A DNA stretch of 64,000 bases, from the NCBI RefSeq assembly GCF_001540865.1, contig NC_033629.1, forward strand, positions 10,790,733-10,854,732, read 5' to 3'. Both the position numbers and the translations under genes were made by a program. This DNA is from Ananas comosus (taxonomy: Eukaryota; Streptophyta; Magnoliopsida; Poales; Bromeliaceae). The notes under the pieces were generated by a model. That model saw nothing but the letters and a program-made list of their open reading frames with translations. It was not told the origin of the DNA and searched no databases. Positions 32,379-45,175 of this stretch are shown here, in pieces (position 1 is the first letter of the stretch; each line of letters starts with the position of its first letter).

Positions 32379-35300
32379 ACTATTACTTGTTCCATGTGTT
32401 TGGGCCTCCTCCTATTCTCCTCTTCCATTTTGGGCTTCTGGGTTTTGCTCTCAAGCAGTTTTTATTATGCTTCTGCTCATCTACTCATTGTCATTTTGCA
32501 AAAGGTGGTAAATCTTGCTGTCACTGTCACTGTCGCAATGGTAAATGTCTCATCAGAACTTAACATGTACTCTGCGTCATTTGAAAGCGACTTACCAACA
32601 TTTCAAAATTTTGATTTTGCTCGTCAACCTATTTTAAGTATTTTTCATTTGCATTTTGCATGGGACGTGGTGGAGCCCTTAGATTCGAATTTGAGGATAC
32701 TCTGAAATAGCGTTGTCGCAAGCCAAGCTCCTGATTCTCAAACAAAATTTTATTATTTGTAATGATGAACTAGGTGCAGATAATAGTTGCTCCATTAAAT
32801 GAGTCAAATCAAACAGATTGGAAGGTTAAGATATCAAAATCACGATATTCAAATGTTGGGTGGTCATTTCCAAATGACACAAAGTTTTGTATGTTAATCT
32901 GAAATTTTCTTTCTTATGAATTAGCTGCATCCAATTTATTAGTTATTCTATTTGCATTGCATTTGTCCCATTATTTAGCCACATTCATGGATTCTATGTA
33001 GCTTGTGCTCTATCAAGCAAAGTATTTTGAGGAACTCACATTTCTTTTTCAGATGAGTACTTTTCTTTTTCTCCTTTGCGCAAAGTATGAGATTAGCATT
33101 ATACTTTTGAGTAAACTTAGATGTTATTTTTCCCAATCTTTTCTCTATTAGTCTATGAATTGTTGGAACATACATTATTGTGAAAGTTTTTGTTGGAATG
33201 TATTATTGGAACTTATTCTCAAAGCAATATAGAATGTTGAGATTCAGTTTGTTATTTGCTTTGTGCTGCAGCACACAACTATGCCGCGGCACGGTGAGCC
33301 CTGATTTACACAATAGTCATCTAATCATCATGTTTTGTGAATATATATAAACTTTCTTTCAATCTTTTTTTAAAAAAATTGTCTATTTCGCCCGTTTCTC
33401 GTTTCCTAAATCCCCTTCTTAGTCATTACACTTACATGACTTTACTAGATAGGCTCAATTGGATGAACTGAAGAAAGAAAATCACGAAGAAACTGTGTTC
33501 ATGCGTTACTGCGGTAAAAAGAGCCCTGGACTGATAACTATATCAATACTTGCTTTTGGGTTCGACAATCGAGCTGTCGGATGTAATGCACTTCAGAATA
33601 GGAGCAGAAGTGTCAATTTACTGAACTTGCCTATCGAGGCTCACTGGGAACTTCCCCAAGTAGAAAAGAAAAAGTCGTTCTTGTCGAAGATGAGCCTTAG
33701 GATCAGTCAGAGGAACACATTATCTGATATTTCGCAAGTTGTGCATGATCCAAAAGATGACGAGGCCGTGAAGTCCTTCAGAGAATTGCTTCTCCTGACC
33801 GGCCAATTGCCAGAGCAGCACGATGATTATCATACCCTCTTACGGTACAATACTATTTGCTAAGCATCATAAATCTCCTCGAGCGCTATTTTGCAGCTAG
33901 GAACTTCTATAGAAGTGCTACTTAAATAGAACCGTCCTTTTTTATTAAAATTCCTGAATAACTACTTGTTATAATAGAAGCAGAAGCTGCAAATTAGAGC
34001 TTTTTTCTTGGAGTTCATTTACTGCAAATCATTTCTAGAAACTTCTACTTTTCGGAAAAGAAGTTATTCTAGAAGCCAAGCAAACAAGAACGAAAAATAT
34101 ATAGGCAACAAAGATATTTAGTGTCTAGATTCTTAACATTTTCCTTGAGTCTTCAAACAAGAAGCATTTGGATTTCCTTTTCTTTTTTTTTAATAACTTT
34201 TGGATTGCATGTAGATTTCTGCGGATGAGAGCCTTTAATACAGTGAAAGCAAAAGACATGTTTGTAAATATGCTGAAATGGCGTGAAGACTTTGGCGTCG
34301 ACACAATAACAAAGGTAAAAAGAGATGTGTGACAACAAACTAAAACTTTTTCATAGAAAGGATTTCGAAAGTTTCAACTTTGAAGTACTACTTGTCAAGA
34401 TTCAATGGTATATAATGCTTGCTGTACATTTTCACAGTTCTCATTAGTAAGCTCTAGTTAGCAAAATTTCAGCTGGCATATCAACTTGTTGTCGAATTTG
34501 CAGGATTTTAAGTTCGAGGAGATCGAAGCGGTCAAAAGATGCTACCCGCACGGATATCATGGAGTCGACAGATATGGCAGACCATTATACATTGAAAGGA
34601 TAGGGTCAGTGGATCTTACGAAACTGTTACAAGTAACTACCGTCGACCGTTACGTAAAGTATCACGTACAGGAGCAAGAGAAAACATTGAATTTGAGATA
34701 CCCTGCATGCTCGCTTGCGGCTGAGAGACGCATAGCCTCCACAACGACAATAGTCGATGTGAAAGGAGTGGTGAGTAGCGATTTTTCCAGTCTCTTATTA
34801 ACAAGCTACTCCTTTTCTTCATTTCCTTTTATCTGCACATTTGAAAGCGTTCACTTCGCATCACTACTTGCCGGGTTGATTTTCGGGGCCATCTTTACTT
34901 ATATATCTTATACGGACCGCATATGCACCCGCGTACTGCATATCTTGTGACTCTCTTTTAAGTATTTTTGCATAGGGCATGAATAACTTCTCGAAACCTG
35001 CTCGAGAGCTGTTCATCGAAATTCAAAAGATCGACAGCAATTACTATCCAGAGGTACACACAAAAGTGGTTTCAATTATCAAGTCTGCCGCTTTGGCAAA
35101 CTGCAGAGACAGATGTGTGATTTTGTCCAATTGCAGACTCTCAATCAACTGTACGTAATCAACGCCGGCAGCGGGTTTAAAGCTCTGTGGAAAGTTCTAC
35201 ACGCTTTCTTGGAGGCACGGACACTGTCGAAGATAAAGGTTCTTCTATCTTTCTTCTGTACTCTATCATCCTAAAATCTGATTTTTGTTGCAACTTACTA

Positions 35301-37120
35301 GTTTGAAATTATCAGGTTCTGGGTTCTAATTACCAAAGTACTCTTTTCGAAGCCGTAGATCCGAGGTAACAAAGTAGCTGCTCAGGATTTGAAGGAATGC
35401 TTAGGTAGTTTGCTGCTGATAGAGGAATTTCATGCACTTGTACAGTAATTTGCCGGAGTTTCTGGGCGGAACTTGCAAATGTTCTGAATATGGAGGATGC
35501 CTGCTGAAAGATAAGGGGCCTTGGACTAACCCAGATATTATTAGCATTTTGCAGGTAAAATAGAGTTGGTTTTACAATTACTCAGATTCCTAAACTATTG
35601 TGCTTTCAAATATTGTTACCGATCAGTAAATTTAACTAAATAAATAAGTATTTTTCTGGTTTCAATTATCCGCGTGCCTACTCCCTAATCTGATGAATAT
35701 TTTAAGTTCAGGTATCACAATTCTATTGAATCCTAGATGAGTTTGTTTGAGTTATTCTGCTTTCATGTGGCTGATGATGTTAAGAAAATTAATGGAAATA
35801 ATGCAGATTGTACAGTTATCTGGAAGAAAAAAAAATAGTGCAAAGGTTTCTGATGCAATTTCTTTTTCTATTTGCAAGGTTTTAGGAGGTTCCTAGAATA
35901 ATTTCATTTAAGTAAAAGATAAGTACAGGTAGCGTCGCATTGAATGCGAAAGCTAGACTACAGTGGCTAGCTACAATGGAAGACTGAACTTGATACCCCG
36001 CCAACTACGAAGAGAAGTAAGATGAAAAAAGTGCGGCAAATTAGTCAATTTTCCTTGGACTAAATCTCCTTTGGAGCTCCATTTGATTGGAGTGCGAAAT
36101 GCCTTTCTTCGCACTTTGTTTTTGTGTTTTTGGGTTCTTCATGGACCCTCTCCCTTGTTGCAGCTGCTCTCTATAATCTATTTCAGTAGAGTTCTTGTTC
36201 TTTCTTCTTTTTTTTTTGTTCAATTTGGTTTTTTTCCTTCAATGTTTAAGTACTTGAATTTTCAATTAATTTGCAGGAATCTACTGATAGACAACTCAGG
36301 CCCAGAAACAACAGAGCAGTCAGCATGACATTAAAAGAGACGGAGATGCCTGAGATTGTAATCTTCCTCCTTGAAGCTTATTATCATATCCTTTCAAGTT
36401 AAAGTCACTAAAAATTTTGTAGGATAAGCTTGATTTTATCTCCTTGACATTTTCTACATCAATTAAGTCGAAGGTCTCAGCCTATTTTACATTGATTTAT
36501 CCAAAAGTTCGATCGGCTATTTTGTATAATCATATACACAATCATCACAGGCTCAGTGACAAATATCTGCTTCCAAAAGTAGTAATATAAGTGTTAAGAT
36601 CGATTTCGTCGATGGTAAATTCATCTTTACTGAATCAAGTATCTCATGCTTCGTATAGTTTAAGCTTGCTCAACATCTATATTCTTGTTAACTGTCTTGA
36701 TCCAGGAAGTTCATGGTCCCCCAAAGAGTATGCGAACAAATTATGCTAAGGAGGATATTTCGAAGAAGATTTTAGAACTGGAAAGTTGGCTTGCAGACAC
36801 CAAACAAGTGAGCGGGAAATCGCTTTTACGTATATCCATTCAACATTTTTTTTTTTTTTTTTTCGTACATATATCCCTCGATATTTTGAATGTCTGTTTA
36901 TACGCCTCGAAAGTACGAGGAAGTGATGTATTGAACTTCCGTTTTCGTTCTCTCAGGTGTTGCACAAACTTGTAACAAAGCAGCAAGAACTTGCAGATCA
37001 CATACAACAGTTAAAGCAACTAGCCTCAGTAAGATATTTACACCAAAGTTAACATTTTCAGTATTTTGCATTAATAAGTTGGTAATGTAACCTCTTCAGC
37101 AATTCTTTCTACAGGATTGA
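32280..37120 (+). CDS. Sec14-like (CRAL-TRIO) phosphatidylinositol transfer protein
   Basis: Exons, by phase and GT-AG sites: 33453-33844, 34215-34314, 34504-34770, 34976-35053, 35137-35238, 35316-35365, 35446-35554, 36277-36357, 36706-36807, 36957-37028, 37115-37120 (stop). A short first exon 32280-32306 (MESLLLHSR, donor GTAAGG) fits in phase but is uncertain. The total is about 461 residues. The CRAL-TRIO N lobe holds [19 protein letters not shown] and [20 protein letters not shown]. The lipid-binding lobe holds [51 protein letters not shown] and [21 protein letters not shown]-terminal coiled-coil tail ([30 protein letters not shown]) is as in plant Sec14-nodulin-type SFH proteins. The role is phosphoinositide/phosphatidylcholine exchange at membranes. 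I cannot name the paralogue. The first 110 residues are poorly conserved. Confidence 0.85.
32329..32375 (+). repeat. (CT)n microsatellite in the Sec14 gene first intron
   Basis: About 46 bases of CT directly after the proposed first exon. Confidence 0.85.
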
Positions 37121-39339
37121 ATCACAGTTCTGATGACAGCAAATGGTGGACATATGAAGTAAGAAGTAAGCATGCGATGAAATTCGAGGAATATCGTGTA
37201 TATATATATATATATATGCAATTATTGCCTTTTCTTTTATTTTCCATTTTTTATTCCCTGGATTTTTTTTTTTTAAAAAAAAAATTTTATGAAAAGAAGT
37301 TCCTTCTAATAGATAATGGTCTACAATTTTACATTCTACATGCATTCCCTCTGAGCACTGGTCTTAAACATGAAATTTTCAGCAACATGCCAGTTTGGTT
37401 ATGTAAAGTTAGTTTCTGTTGAATGCAAAAAAACACATAAACTTGGTCAGTAACTAGTTTAGTTTCTTCTCACCCTACCACTCATTTGACCCACGAAATA
37501 AATAAAAGGCTGGAGATCAAATCCCGTAAATATGCACGTACAGATTTTGATCCCCCTACCTCCAAAATGCCCCATGAGAGTAAGAACTACTACTTGAAGA
37601 AGCAGTTGTAATGACTTGACCCGCTAGCAATAATAATTCGCTAGGCCCAATCTATTGACCTAAAATACTTAAGCTCAGTTATTTTTACTAGAGTGTGTGG
37701 TCTATTATATTCCGAATCAAAACTCTTTTCCCATCTGATATGGGAGTATTATTTAACAAATGAGTAATGTTATGTTTATAACAAGTTTTACAAATGTCTA
37801 CAAACTCATGGATGAACTCTGAAATGAGCCACCTAAGCTAATCTAGATGTTAGTAAAATTTGCTTGTAAAATGTAAGCATACAAAAAATTACTCCTAAAA
37901 TCTAACTATAACCATAATGAGATAGAATTGCCAACAACTATTATATGCTGCAGTTATACCTGTTCACCTCTAAATGAAAAGGAAATTAAAAGAAACAAAG
38001 GGATAAGGGTTCTACTCTTATCATCCAGCAATGTAGAGTTGAGTTATTAGTTGTTAAAATTATTTCTGGATTATTTTCTATTAGATTGAGAATTTGAGCC
38101 CCTACCATTCAGGGTTCAATTTCTACCATTTACTAGGTCAAATAGTCAATGTTAAATTATATAAAATAACTATTTTTTCAAAAGCTTAAGCTAGCAGAAA
38201 ATAGTATTTTTATATTTAACACTCTCCCTTGTGTTTGGGCTTGAGACTTTTTGATAAACGCATGACGTGGGCTTGTATTAAATAGAAGAAAATCAATTAC
38301 GCCCGGGAATATCGTGGGACTCAAACTGAAGACCTTATGCTATAATACCACATTAAAGAACATGAAATAATTGTTATTCTATAAAAGCTTTAGCTAGTGA
38401 AGGATGATATTTTTTTTATTTTTCTTTATATTTAACAGTTACATTAGATTTCAATAGATTAAATCCTCATCTCTCATGTCGCATGTTATCCATTTGCCCC
38501 CAAAATATAGTTATTTTTGTTGGTGATCAAATTTCATTTAACATAATATTTTAATGACACCAACCATGTTAGTTGATCTGAAAGTAATCAAGGTTTGGTC
38601 AGATGCTTTGTCAAATGGAGACCACAAAAATGGCTTCATCTCAACTGCCCAACTACTTAGGACACATGGCAAGGACTTCTTGACTTTGGGTCTTAAGCAA
38701 AGAATCTCCTATCTTGTCCAATAATAATTTGTAAATTACTATAGATTTTTTTTTATTGTTGTGGAATATTGCAAGGAACCTAAAGCTTAGTTTTATACGA
38801 GATTTTATGACTTGTTATAATAAAGGCTTTTTATATTCCGATACTTTAACAAATTGACTGTAAAGTTAACTTATGTCATATTTGGCTCGATTGGCGCTTA
38901 TGCAGAAGCACTATTTGAGTAGAGCTGTATGAAGCACTAATAAAATTTTCAACAAAATTTTACCTGAAACTTCTCATGCTAGCAGATTTTAATCTTGGGG
39001 GCAGCGGAACAAAAGGTTCGATCTATTTGTTCACCGTATGTCCAATTTCTATAAGCTTTTATTTTCTACAGTAGAGTAACTCTTCGAAAATCCAGCTAAA
39101 TGGAAACCAAATCATTTAAAAAGCAATTGAATCCAAGAAAGTAAATATGCAATGAATGTTTCAAACTTAACATAACATTAGCATGTATTTGATCTTTCAA
39201 ACTATCCATAGATGTGAAAACAGTTTGCAATGCTTATTCCCCATGCCCCCATCATCTCTCCCCCCTTCTTATTCCTTCCTACCTATCCCTTTTTCCTAAC
39301 TACCAAACTGCCAACTTCAAAGACTAGTTCATTTCTTAC
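37121..39339. other. Intergenic between Sec14 and MAKR genes
   Basis: The Sec14 3' flank holds a TA run at 37198-37218. At 37600-37770 a segment like an LTR fragment (GACTTGACCCGCTAGCAATA, ATACTTAAGCTCAGTTATTT, ATCTGATATGGGAGTATTAT) appears. Two related AT-rich blocks with the theme 'AAAGCTTAAGCTAGCAGAA...ATTTTTATATTTAACA' occur at 38180 and 38385. No gene. Confidence 0.45.
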
Positions 39340-40138
39340 ATGGAGACCTCACAAGCATCAACTCTCATCAACTCTATAGCAAAAACTTCTCGTATCGGTG
39401 GTCGTCAGAGAACGTCGAGCCGCTCCTCGACTCATTCGACATGGACGAAGAACTCGGTTTGGTGAAGGGTGCCAACTTTAGCTTCACTAGTCCATGCTTC
39501 CATTCTCCTGAAGTTGTATTTGCAGACCAAATTTTCTCTAATGGTTTCCTTCTTCCACTTCACCTCATTAGTCGACAAAAGATCGAATCGATTCACAACC
39601 CTTTTGATTCGTTAGACTCGTCTAAACCGCTTCTTTCTAATTTCATTCGATCCTCATCGCAAAACTCTTCCCCTATCTTAAATTCATCTCAAAGTGTTCC
39701 GATTTCGGTAAGCTCAAACACGTCGAAAAGCGAGAGTTCGAAGAGTGCGAAGTTCAAGTCATCGTTGGCGAGGATTTGGAGGAGATCGACGAAGAAGTTC
39801 CTGCATAAGTACGCGAGTTTTCTCAAACCGTTGTATGTTAAGGTGAAGGAGATGCGGTTAAGCTCGTCGAAGAAGTCAAGCAACCGAACGAGTTCGTCGA
39901 GGACGAGCAATGCATCTGTGAGCATGGAATGGTGCAGCGAGAGTGCCGATAATGCTGTTCATGAAGCAATTCTACACTGCAAGAAGTCATTTGTAAGTAG
40001 ATCAAGATGTTCTTTTCCTAATTTTTTCACATTAATGGACAAGTGTAACATTTTATTCTCCTTTTTTTTTAACTAAATTGGTTATGATTCTTGTTTTGAA
40101 TTCAGCTAGGGGGAGAAGAACTAACGGAGAAATTCTGA
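39340..40138 (+). CDS. MAKR6-like membrane-associated kinase regulator
   Basis: Exon 1 ends at 39992 (GTAAGT) and exon 2 is 40106-40138. In frame from the ATG at 39441 this gives 194 residues. Features are an FADQIFSNGFLLPLHLI block, a Ser/Asn-rich linker, a Lys/Arg-rich stretch with ARIWRRSTKKFLHKYASFL and LYVKVKEMRLSSSKKSS (a likely basic membrane anchor), and a conserved tail EWCSESADNAVHEAILHCKK. These are features of MAKR proteins, plasma-membrane-bound regulators of receptor-kinase signalling such as BKI1 relatives. Upstream, an ATG at 39340 opens METSQASTLINS in another frame, while FSYRW and ENVEPLLDSFD are encoded in the main frame. The family N-terminus is therefore split by an apparent one-base loss before about 39377. 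The tail after the splice, LGGEELTEKF, is unusual. Confidence 0.7.
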
Positions 40139-40410
40139 ACCAAGTTAAGGGAGAAAAGAAGAACCATTGATGAAGACTTTGCTAGAGATATTCTCTGTGT
40201 TGTTGGCTTTGCTAAACTTAATGTAAATTTTTAGCTATTCAGAAAAGTAAAATGTTGTAAATACTACCTAAACAACAATGTAGTATTAAGTAGTGACTTA
40301 AATTTCAGTTCTCCAGTGACAATCTAATTTTTTTTCGGAATAAGAGCCCCCAATATGCGAATATAAAATAGAGGGAAAAAAAAGAAAAGAAAAGAAAAGG
40401 AAAGAAAAAA
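40139..40410. other. MAKR 3' UTR and flank
   Basis: AT-rich, with several AATAAA-like sites, ending in an AAAG-rich run that abuts the CACTA terminus. Confidence 0.5.
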
Positions 40411-40640
40411 CACTACAACAAAATTGCCTTTTAGCGACAATTATCTCATAGATTAGCGGCGATTATAATCGCCGCTACTCTCTCTACCGGCAATTGTAAT
40501 AATTGTCACTATAAATGGAATCGGTAAAAGTCTAGCGGCAATTATATTAGCGGCTGGTAAAAAGTAAAATAATTGTCACTAAAGATTACTCTATACCGGC
40601 AATTATAAAAGCCACTAAAAACAAAATACATTTGCCCATA
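40411..40640 (+). mobile_element. CACTA (En/Spm-type) element terminus
   Basis: It begins CACTACAACAAAATTGCC, the CACTA hallmark. It is followed by dense subterminal repeats on both strands: TTAGCGACAATTAT, TAGCGGCGATTATAATCGCC, ACCGGCAATTGTAATAATTG, AGCGGCAATTATATTAGCGG. No matching inverted end (TTTTGTTGTAGTG) was found in the window and no transposase frame is visible. It is a truncated or very degenerate copy, and its right limit is uncertain. Confidence 0.7.
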
Positions 40641-41472
40641 AAATATGTAACATTAATCACAAATGCCAACAAAAATAAGGTAAATAGCCACTAAATATAA
40701 AAAATATTAAATCATCATTAAAAGTCATATATCCAATTAATCACTATAAAAATTTCAAAAAATAATGCATAGACAATGAAAATTAAAAACCCAACATTTC
40801 ATGAATATCAAATAAGCTGAATAAGCTGAATATAAAAGCCTATTACATTCTCAAAAGTGTTGCGAGTACAAGTAAATGTCAAAATCAATTTTTATCACAA
40901 AATAAATGTCAATCAAACATTAGATAGCTAAAAAAAATTCGAATTACAAGAAGACTAATATGTAATTAAAAAGTTTTATAGATGAAAAGAAAGTTCTATG
41001 CGCTCCAACAGAGAAGTTCAAACTACCGTTCACGAAGACTCATCCTTAAAGAGTGAAGATTCCAATAAAAAAGATTCATAAGCTTAAGAAAAATAATCTG
41101 CAAGAAAAATATATAAAAATAACAGTTAAAAAATTATTAACAAATATGCTAAGAAAATATATTTAGAAGATACAAAAAATTCTATATTACCATGTCAATA
41201 AAACCGAGGTGTACAAAAGAGAACTAGAGCATCCTGCATGTTGTGCAACTTTGTCATAACGAGCACTCGAATCATCAAGAAGTTATTTTACAGCCATATA
41301 AGGAAAACAACCTACAACAATATCTTCTATAAAATTAATGCCACAAAAGCTAAAGCGCATTTTCTCAATGCATTAGTTACAACAAATAAAAAAATAATTG
41401 ATAATAAATAAAAGGAAAAAGGTTGTTAAAAAGGAACGGAAAGAACTCTAATAACTTTCAGGCATCTCAAAT
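40641..41472. other. CACTA remainder and PAC3 3' flank
   Basis: AT-rich. It continues 'AATGCC-ACAAAAAT' and 'GCCACTAAATATAAA' motifs for some 200 bp, which fit a decaying CACTA interior. It then becomes the downstream side of the minus-strand chaperone gene. No other gene. Confidence 0.4.
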
Positions 41473-44216
41473 TCACCAAAGGCGATTCTCAATGACAGCA
41501 GAAATGATATCCTTTAAAATCTCCTGTGGAAACCAAAAACCACAGTGAGAACAAATGCTTAATAACGTAATCAAAGTAAAAGGAGGAAAAAAACGAAGAA
41601 ATTTTGATCAAATGAAAAGGCTTATGTAATCAAAGATAAGGAGCACTTAAATTCTAGGTGAAATGCTAATTCAAATCGGTAACTTGTATTCAAAGTTAAA
41701 ACACGAGACAGAATCCATAAAAGATTTAAACATCTCCAGGTCTTTTCAATATGTTACCTGAGAGTGATCTTTTAGACCAAGAGACAGAATCAATGCCCTC
41801 GACGAACCGCAATGGCTGCAACATATAGATTGGAAGTATGGTATTACAATCCACAGAATATAACTCACCAATTTCTATAAAATTTAAATTCTAGCGCAAT
41901 CCAGTTTCTTATATACCTATTCTTTAGAATTATTTCCCAGATGACAATAGACATGACATAATCTGATGGAATTATTGACAATACGCAGCGACAACAGAGT
42001 GAATTTGCCAAACATATTTGCAGATTATGAATTAGTCATTCAACATACTGAAAGGAAATCAAAATCAAAACTCTATTATAAGAAAATTCAAATAATCTAG
42101 AACTATCTAAAATACCTGGTTGTATGAGACAAAAGTAAAAAATTTAGGCCCCTATAAGGCAGCACTTCTGATTTCTTTAAAGCATGAAGTGAAGAAATTA
42201 GCATAACTCGAACTAACAAATTCATTGACTAAGTTCAACTGATAGAAAGCTCTTATTTCAAAATATCAAATATCCATATCTACCACGGAGAGAGGTAAAA
42301 ATACCTCATATGTTCAATCATCTGCCTTGCACATGCAACTAGAAGTGGCTGCAACCATCACATTTGGACTCAAGATCAGTATCCATTAGGAAAAGAAAGA
42401 CCAAACTAGAGAATAGATGTGTTGTATTTGCCTCATCTCTCTTGCCAAATATCACAGAAACATTAAAAGTTGGATCTAGTGATACACCTTCCTCCTTCCT
42501 ATCATCAGAAAAATTAAATCTTCAATCAGCAGTATAGTCAAACAGAAGAGGAAAATAATTTGCTATGGCCTCACAAAATAAGGCCTGATCAATATTATAA
42601 ATTTGATCAACACATCGGTATTAGACACACTGGCCCTAAAATTTTCTCAGCTCTTATTATATAGCATTACTGAAACTAAAACACTTGTGCTTAAGTAACT
42701 ATTGATTTGCCAATTTGCTTTCTATTCCATTGCTGATAAGTCAACGACCATGGTGAACCTTAAGTTTAAATGTCTTTTTGCAGTAAAATACCATTCCAAC
42801 TAGAAAATGAAATGGCAAGCAAAATCTTGAAGGTTTAAAAGGCTTGCTGTTATCTCCATATGAAGACACCTCAACCAAAAAGACATGCTTAGAAGCCCAT
42901 AATTATGCCTATTTGATAGGTTCTGCCCATACTACCAATCAACTAAATACACTATGTATTACATTTAGTGCACCAAAATTCAAATATAAAAATTTATTTC
43001 AGTCATCCTACCTCAGTTTAAGCAAAGATAAGTCCAAAATATGTTTTTTTTTTTTTAACAGTGTCAAACTGCCGATAACATAGTGACTAAATAGAAGATG
43101 CACATGCACATAAAAGGTTGTGATCAAAGAATCTGTGAATGCATAGTTGAAACAGCATACAGGAAAAAGGAAAACACAGACCTAGCATGCAGTATGGTAC
43201 CCATAGATCCTATTTGAGTCACCATGACCTGAAAGAATATTTTCATGTAAACATGTCCATATTAAAAGCTATAGAGCTGAGTATGAGATGCAACTCACCA
43301 GAAAACTATCTGTATACTTGCTGATTATGATGTCCGTCTTAGTTCCCTACAATGCCAAACACATAATGCTATGAAGAGATTCTCATGTCACCTTGCATGC
43401 ACAAAAGTTTATATATAAATTCCATCACGCTAACATCTCCACAGCCCTAGGCTCAAATTGGTGCATGCTTTGTCCTTGTTTGATGATAGGGAAAGGAGGT
43501 AACAACAATTCAGGCTGAAGTACGCAAAAATTTTGAATAGAAAAATTTGCTAGGAAGAGGAATGGTTATGCTAACAGCAATTCAGACGGGAAGGAAGCAA
43601 AAAAGTTGAACGAAGGAGGCACAGGGTTTAGTAGGAAATGCCAAGCGAGCTGAGAGAACATTCCGCAATACATAATATGCTAGCTTCTAATAAAAAAAAT
43701 GCATAATAATGAACTTAGGCTATTCAACAAACACATGCAGTAGTTATATTGGAGTGTATATCATTGACAGCCATAATCTGTAACCAGTCTGCTACGTCAC
43801 CAGAATTAATTGGTCGCAATAACTGCTTATTTTAGCACAATACTCTTAAACCACATGGCCTGGTAGAATAAGATGGCAAATAAACATTTCAAGCATGTTT
43901 TCGTCAATGACTTAAACCAAGAAATAACCATGCACTCTGTTACATGTTCGTCAAACCCATTAAGTTGTCAAAAACAAAACTACATCATGATTATATATGA
44001 ATGAATCATGCAAATCTGGTGCTGTTAGGTACATGCCATGCCAATCAGTTGTAAATACAAGGTTATACAAGGTTACACTACGTTAAATACATTATACATA
44101 TTAAGTCCAATTATACTAAAAGTTAGTTCAGAGAGCGAGAGAGAGACCTTGATATCTAAGGATATCGACTTCTCTGTAACAGGAAACTGAGTAGGGTGAG
44201 GATTATTTGAGGCCAT
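41473..44216 (-). CDS. PSMG3-like: Proteasome assembly chaperone 3-like protein
   Basis: Seven coding exons in phase: 44216-44148, 43346-43299, 43228-43182, 42498-42432, 42348-42305, 41815-41758, 41523-41473 (stop TGA). They give 127 residues starting MASNNPHPTQFPVTEKSISL. Conserved blocks are GTKTDIIISKYTDSFL, VTQIGSMGTILHAR, FNVSVIFGKRD, PLLVACARQMIEHM, SRALILSLGLKDHSQ and the tail DIISAVIENRLW. This pattern matches the small PAC3 family as I recall it. PAC3 helps build the 20S proteasome alpha ring with PAC4 in the cytosol. Intron 4 starts with GC (GAG|GCAAAT) rather than GT. A GC-rich untranslated first exon lies at about 45050-44828 with donor GTACG. No frame breaks. Confidence 0.82.
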
Positions 44217-44827
44217 CTCCGTTTATCCGAGAAAATGTTAGGTCCAACCTAATATGATTTCCGAAAAACATTAGTAAATTAATGTAAAAAGAAAAAAAAA
44301 GAAAATATAGTAAAAAGACATAAATAAATACTCATGATATTTATAATTTTTACTTATATTCCCTCATTATAATGAACTCGTACTCTTACTAGATCATAAT
44401 AACTACAGCACATAATTTCGAACATGCTAATTAACAGCTCCGACGATCTCTCATGCAGAGCACTTACACTCTGGATTTTACGCTCGTAAGATGTTTGTTG
44501 AATTGCCCCAAACATAACATATGAATATATGATTATATAGAAATTTTACCTTTCTCTTTTTTTATATGCGGTGAATATGAAGAGCGTCCAATTGATGATC
44601 GAAGCAGGTTTCTACCTGGTAGCTACGAATTTCTGAATTGACTTCAATTAGGGTTTATGTCACCAAAAAATATACATACATATATATATAACTATATATG
44701 AACTTACACAATAAGTAATTCCCTCTCTACCTCTGAATATCGAAATCAAAAGAATAATACTTTGTGATTATTCAGATCTGCATATGAGAACCATATTTTA
44801 TTTTGTTATGCTTTGAATTTTCGTACC

Positions 44828-45055
44828 TGGAATGGCACGAGGCGCGGTGGCGGAGGAGGGTGTGGGGCGCCCCGTGAAAGGGGTTTGATTTTACGCCCTT
44901 CTCCGCCGCCGAGAGCTCCTCCGCCGGAGACGACGACGACGCCGCCGCCGCCGCCGCTGCCGATAGGGATCCGAGCTTAGAGAGGGAGGAGAGAGGAGAG
45001 GTGAAGGAGAGGGGGAGAGCTCGAGCTCGCGCGGGATGGGGGAGAGGTTGGGTGC
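44828..45055 (-). promoter_or_regulatory. Probable 5' UTR exon and promoter-proximal region of the PAC3-like gene
   Basis: A GC-rich block on the minus strand with CT-rich leader, (GGC/GTC)n-like repeats and ATTCCAG|GTACG donor at 44827, but no ATG before the first coding exon. It is typical of a spliced plant 5' leader. Transcription would start near 45050. Confidence 0.55.
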
Positions 45056-45175
45056 AAATAGAGTAATAGACTGAGATTTAGTGTTCTAAAAATGAAACCA
45101 AATAGTTTTCCTCTATCTGAGCCGACACATCAGCAGTAGAAAGTAGAGAGATGAAACCAATGATCAAATAAATAA

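Noticed and set aside
32262..32705. 147-residue open frame over the CT repeat upstream of the Sec14 exons
   Set aside because: It runs through the (CT)n tract and the proposed first intron, and shows no Sec14 or other similarity beyond the short MESLLLHSR segment.
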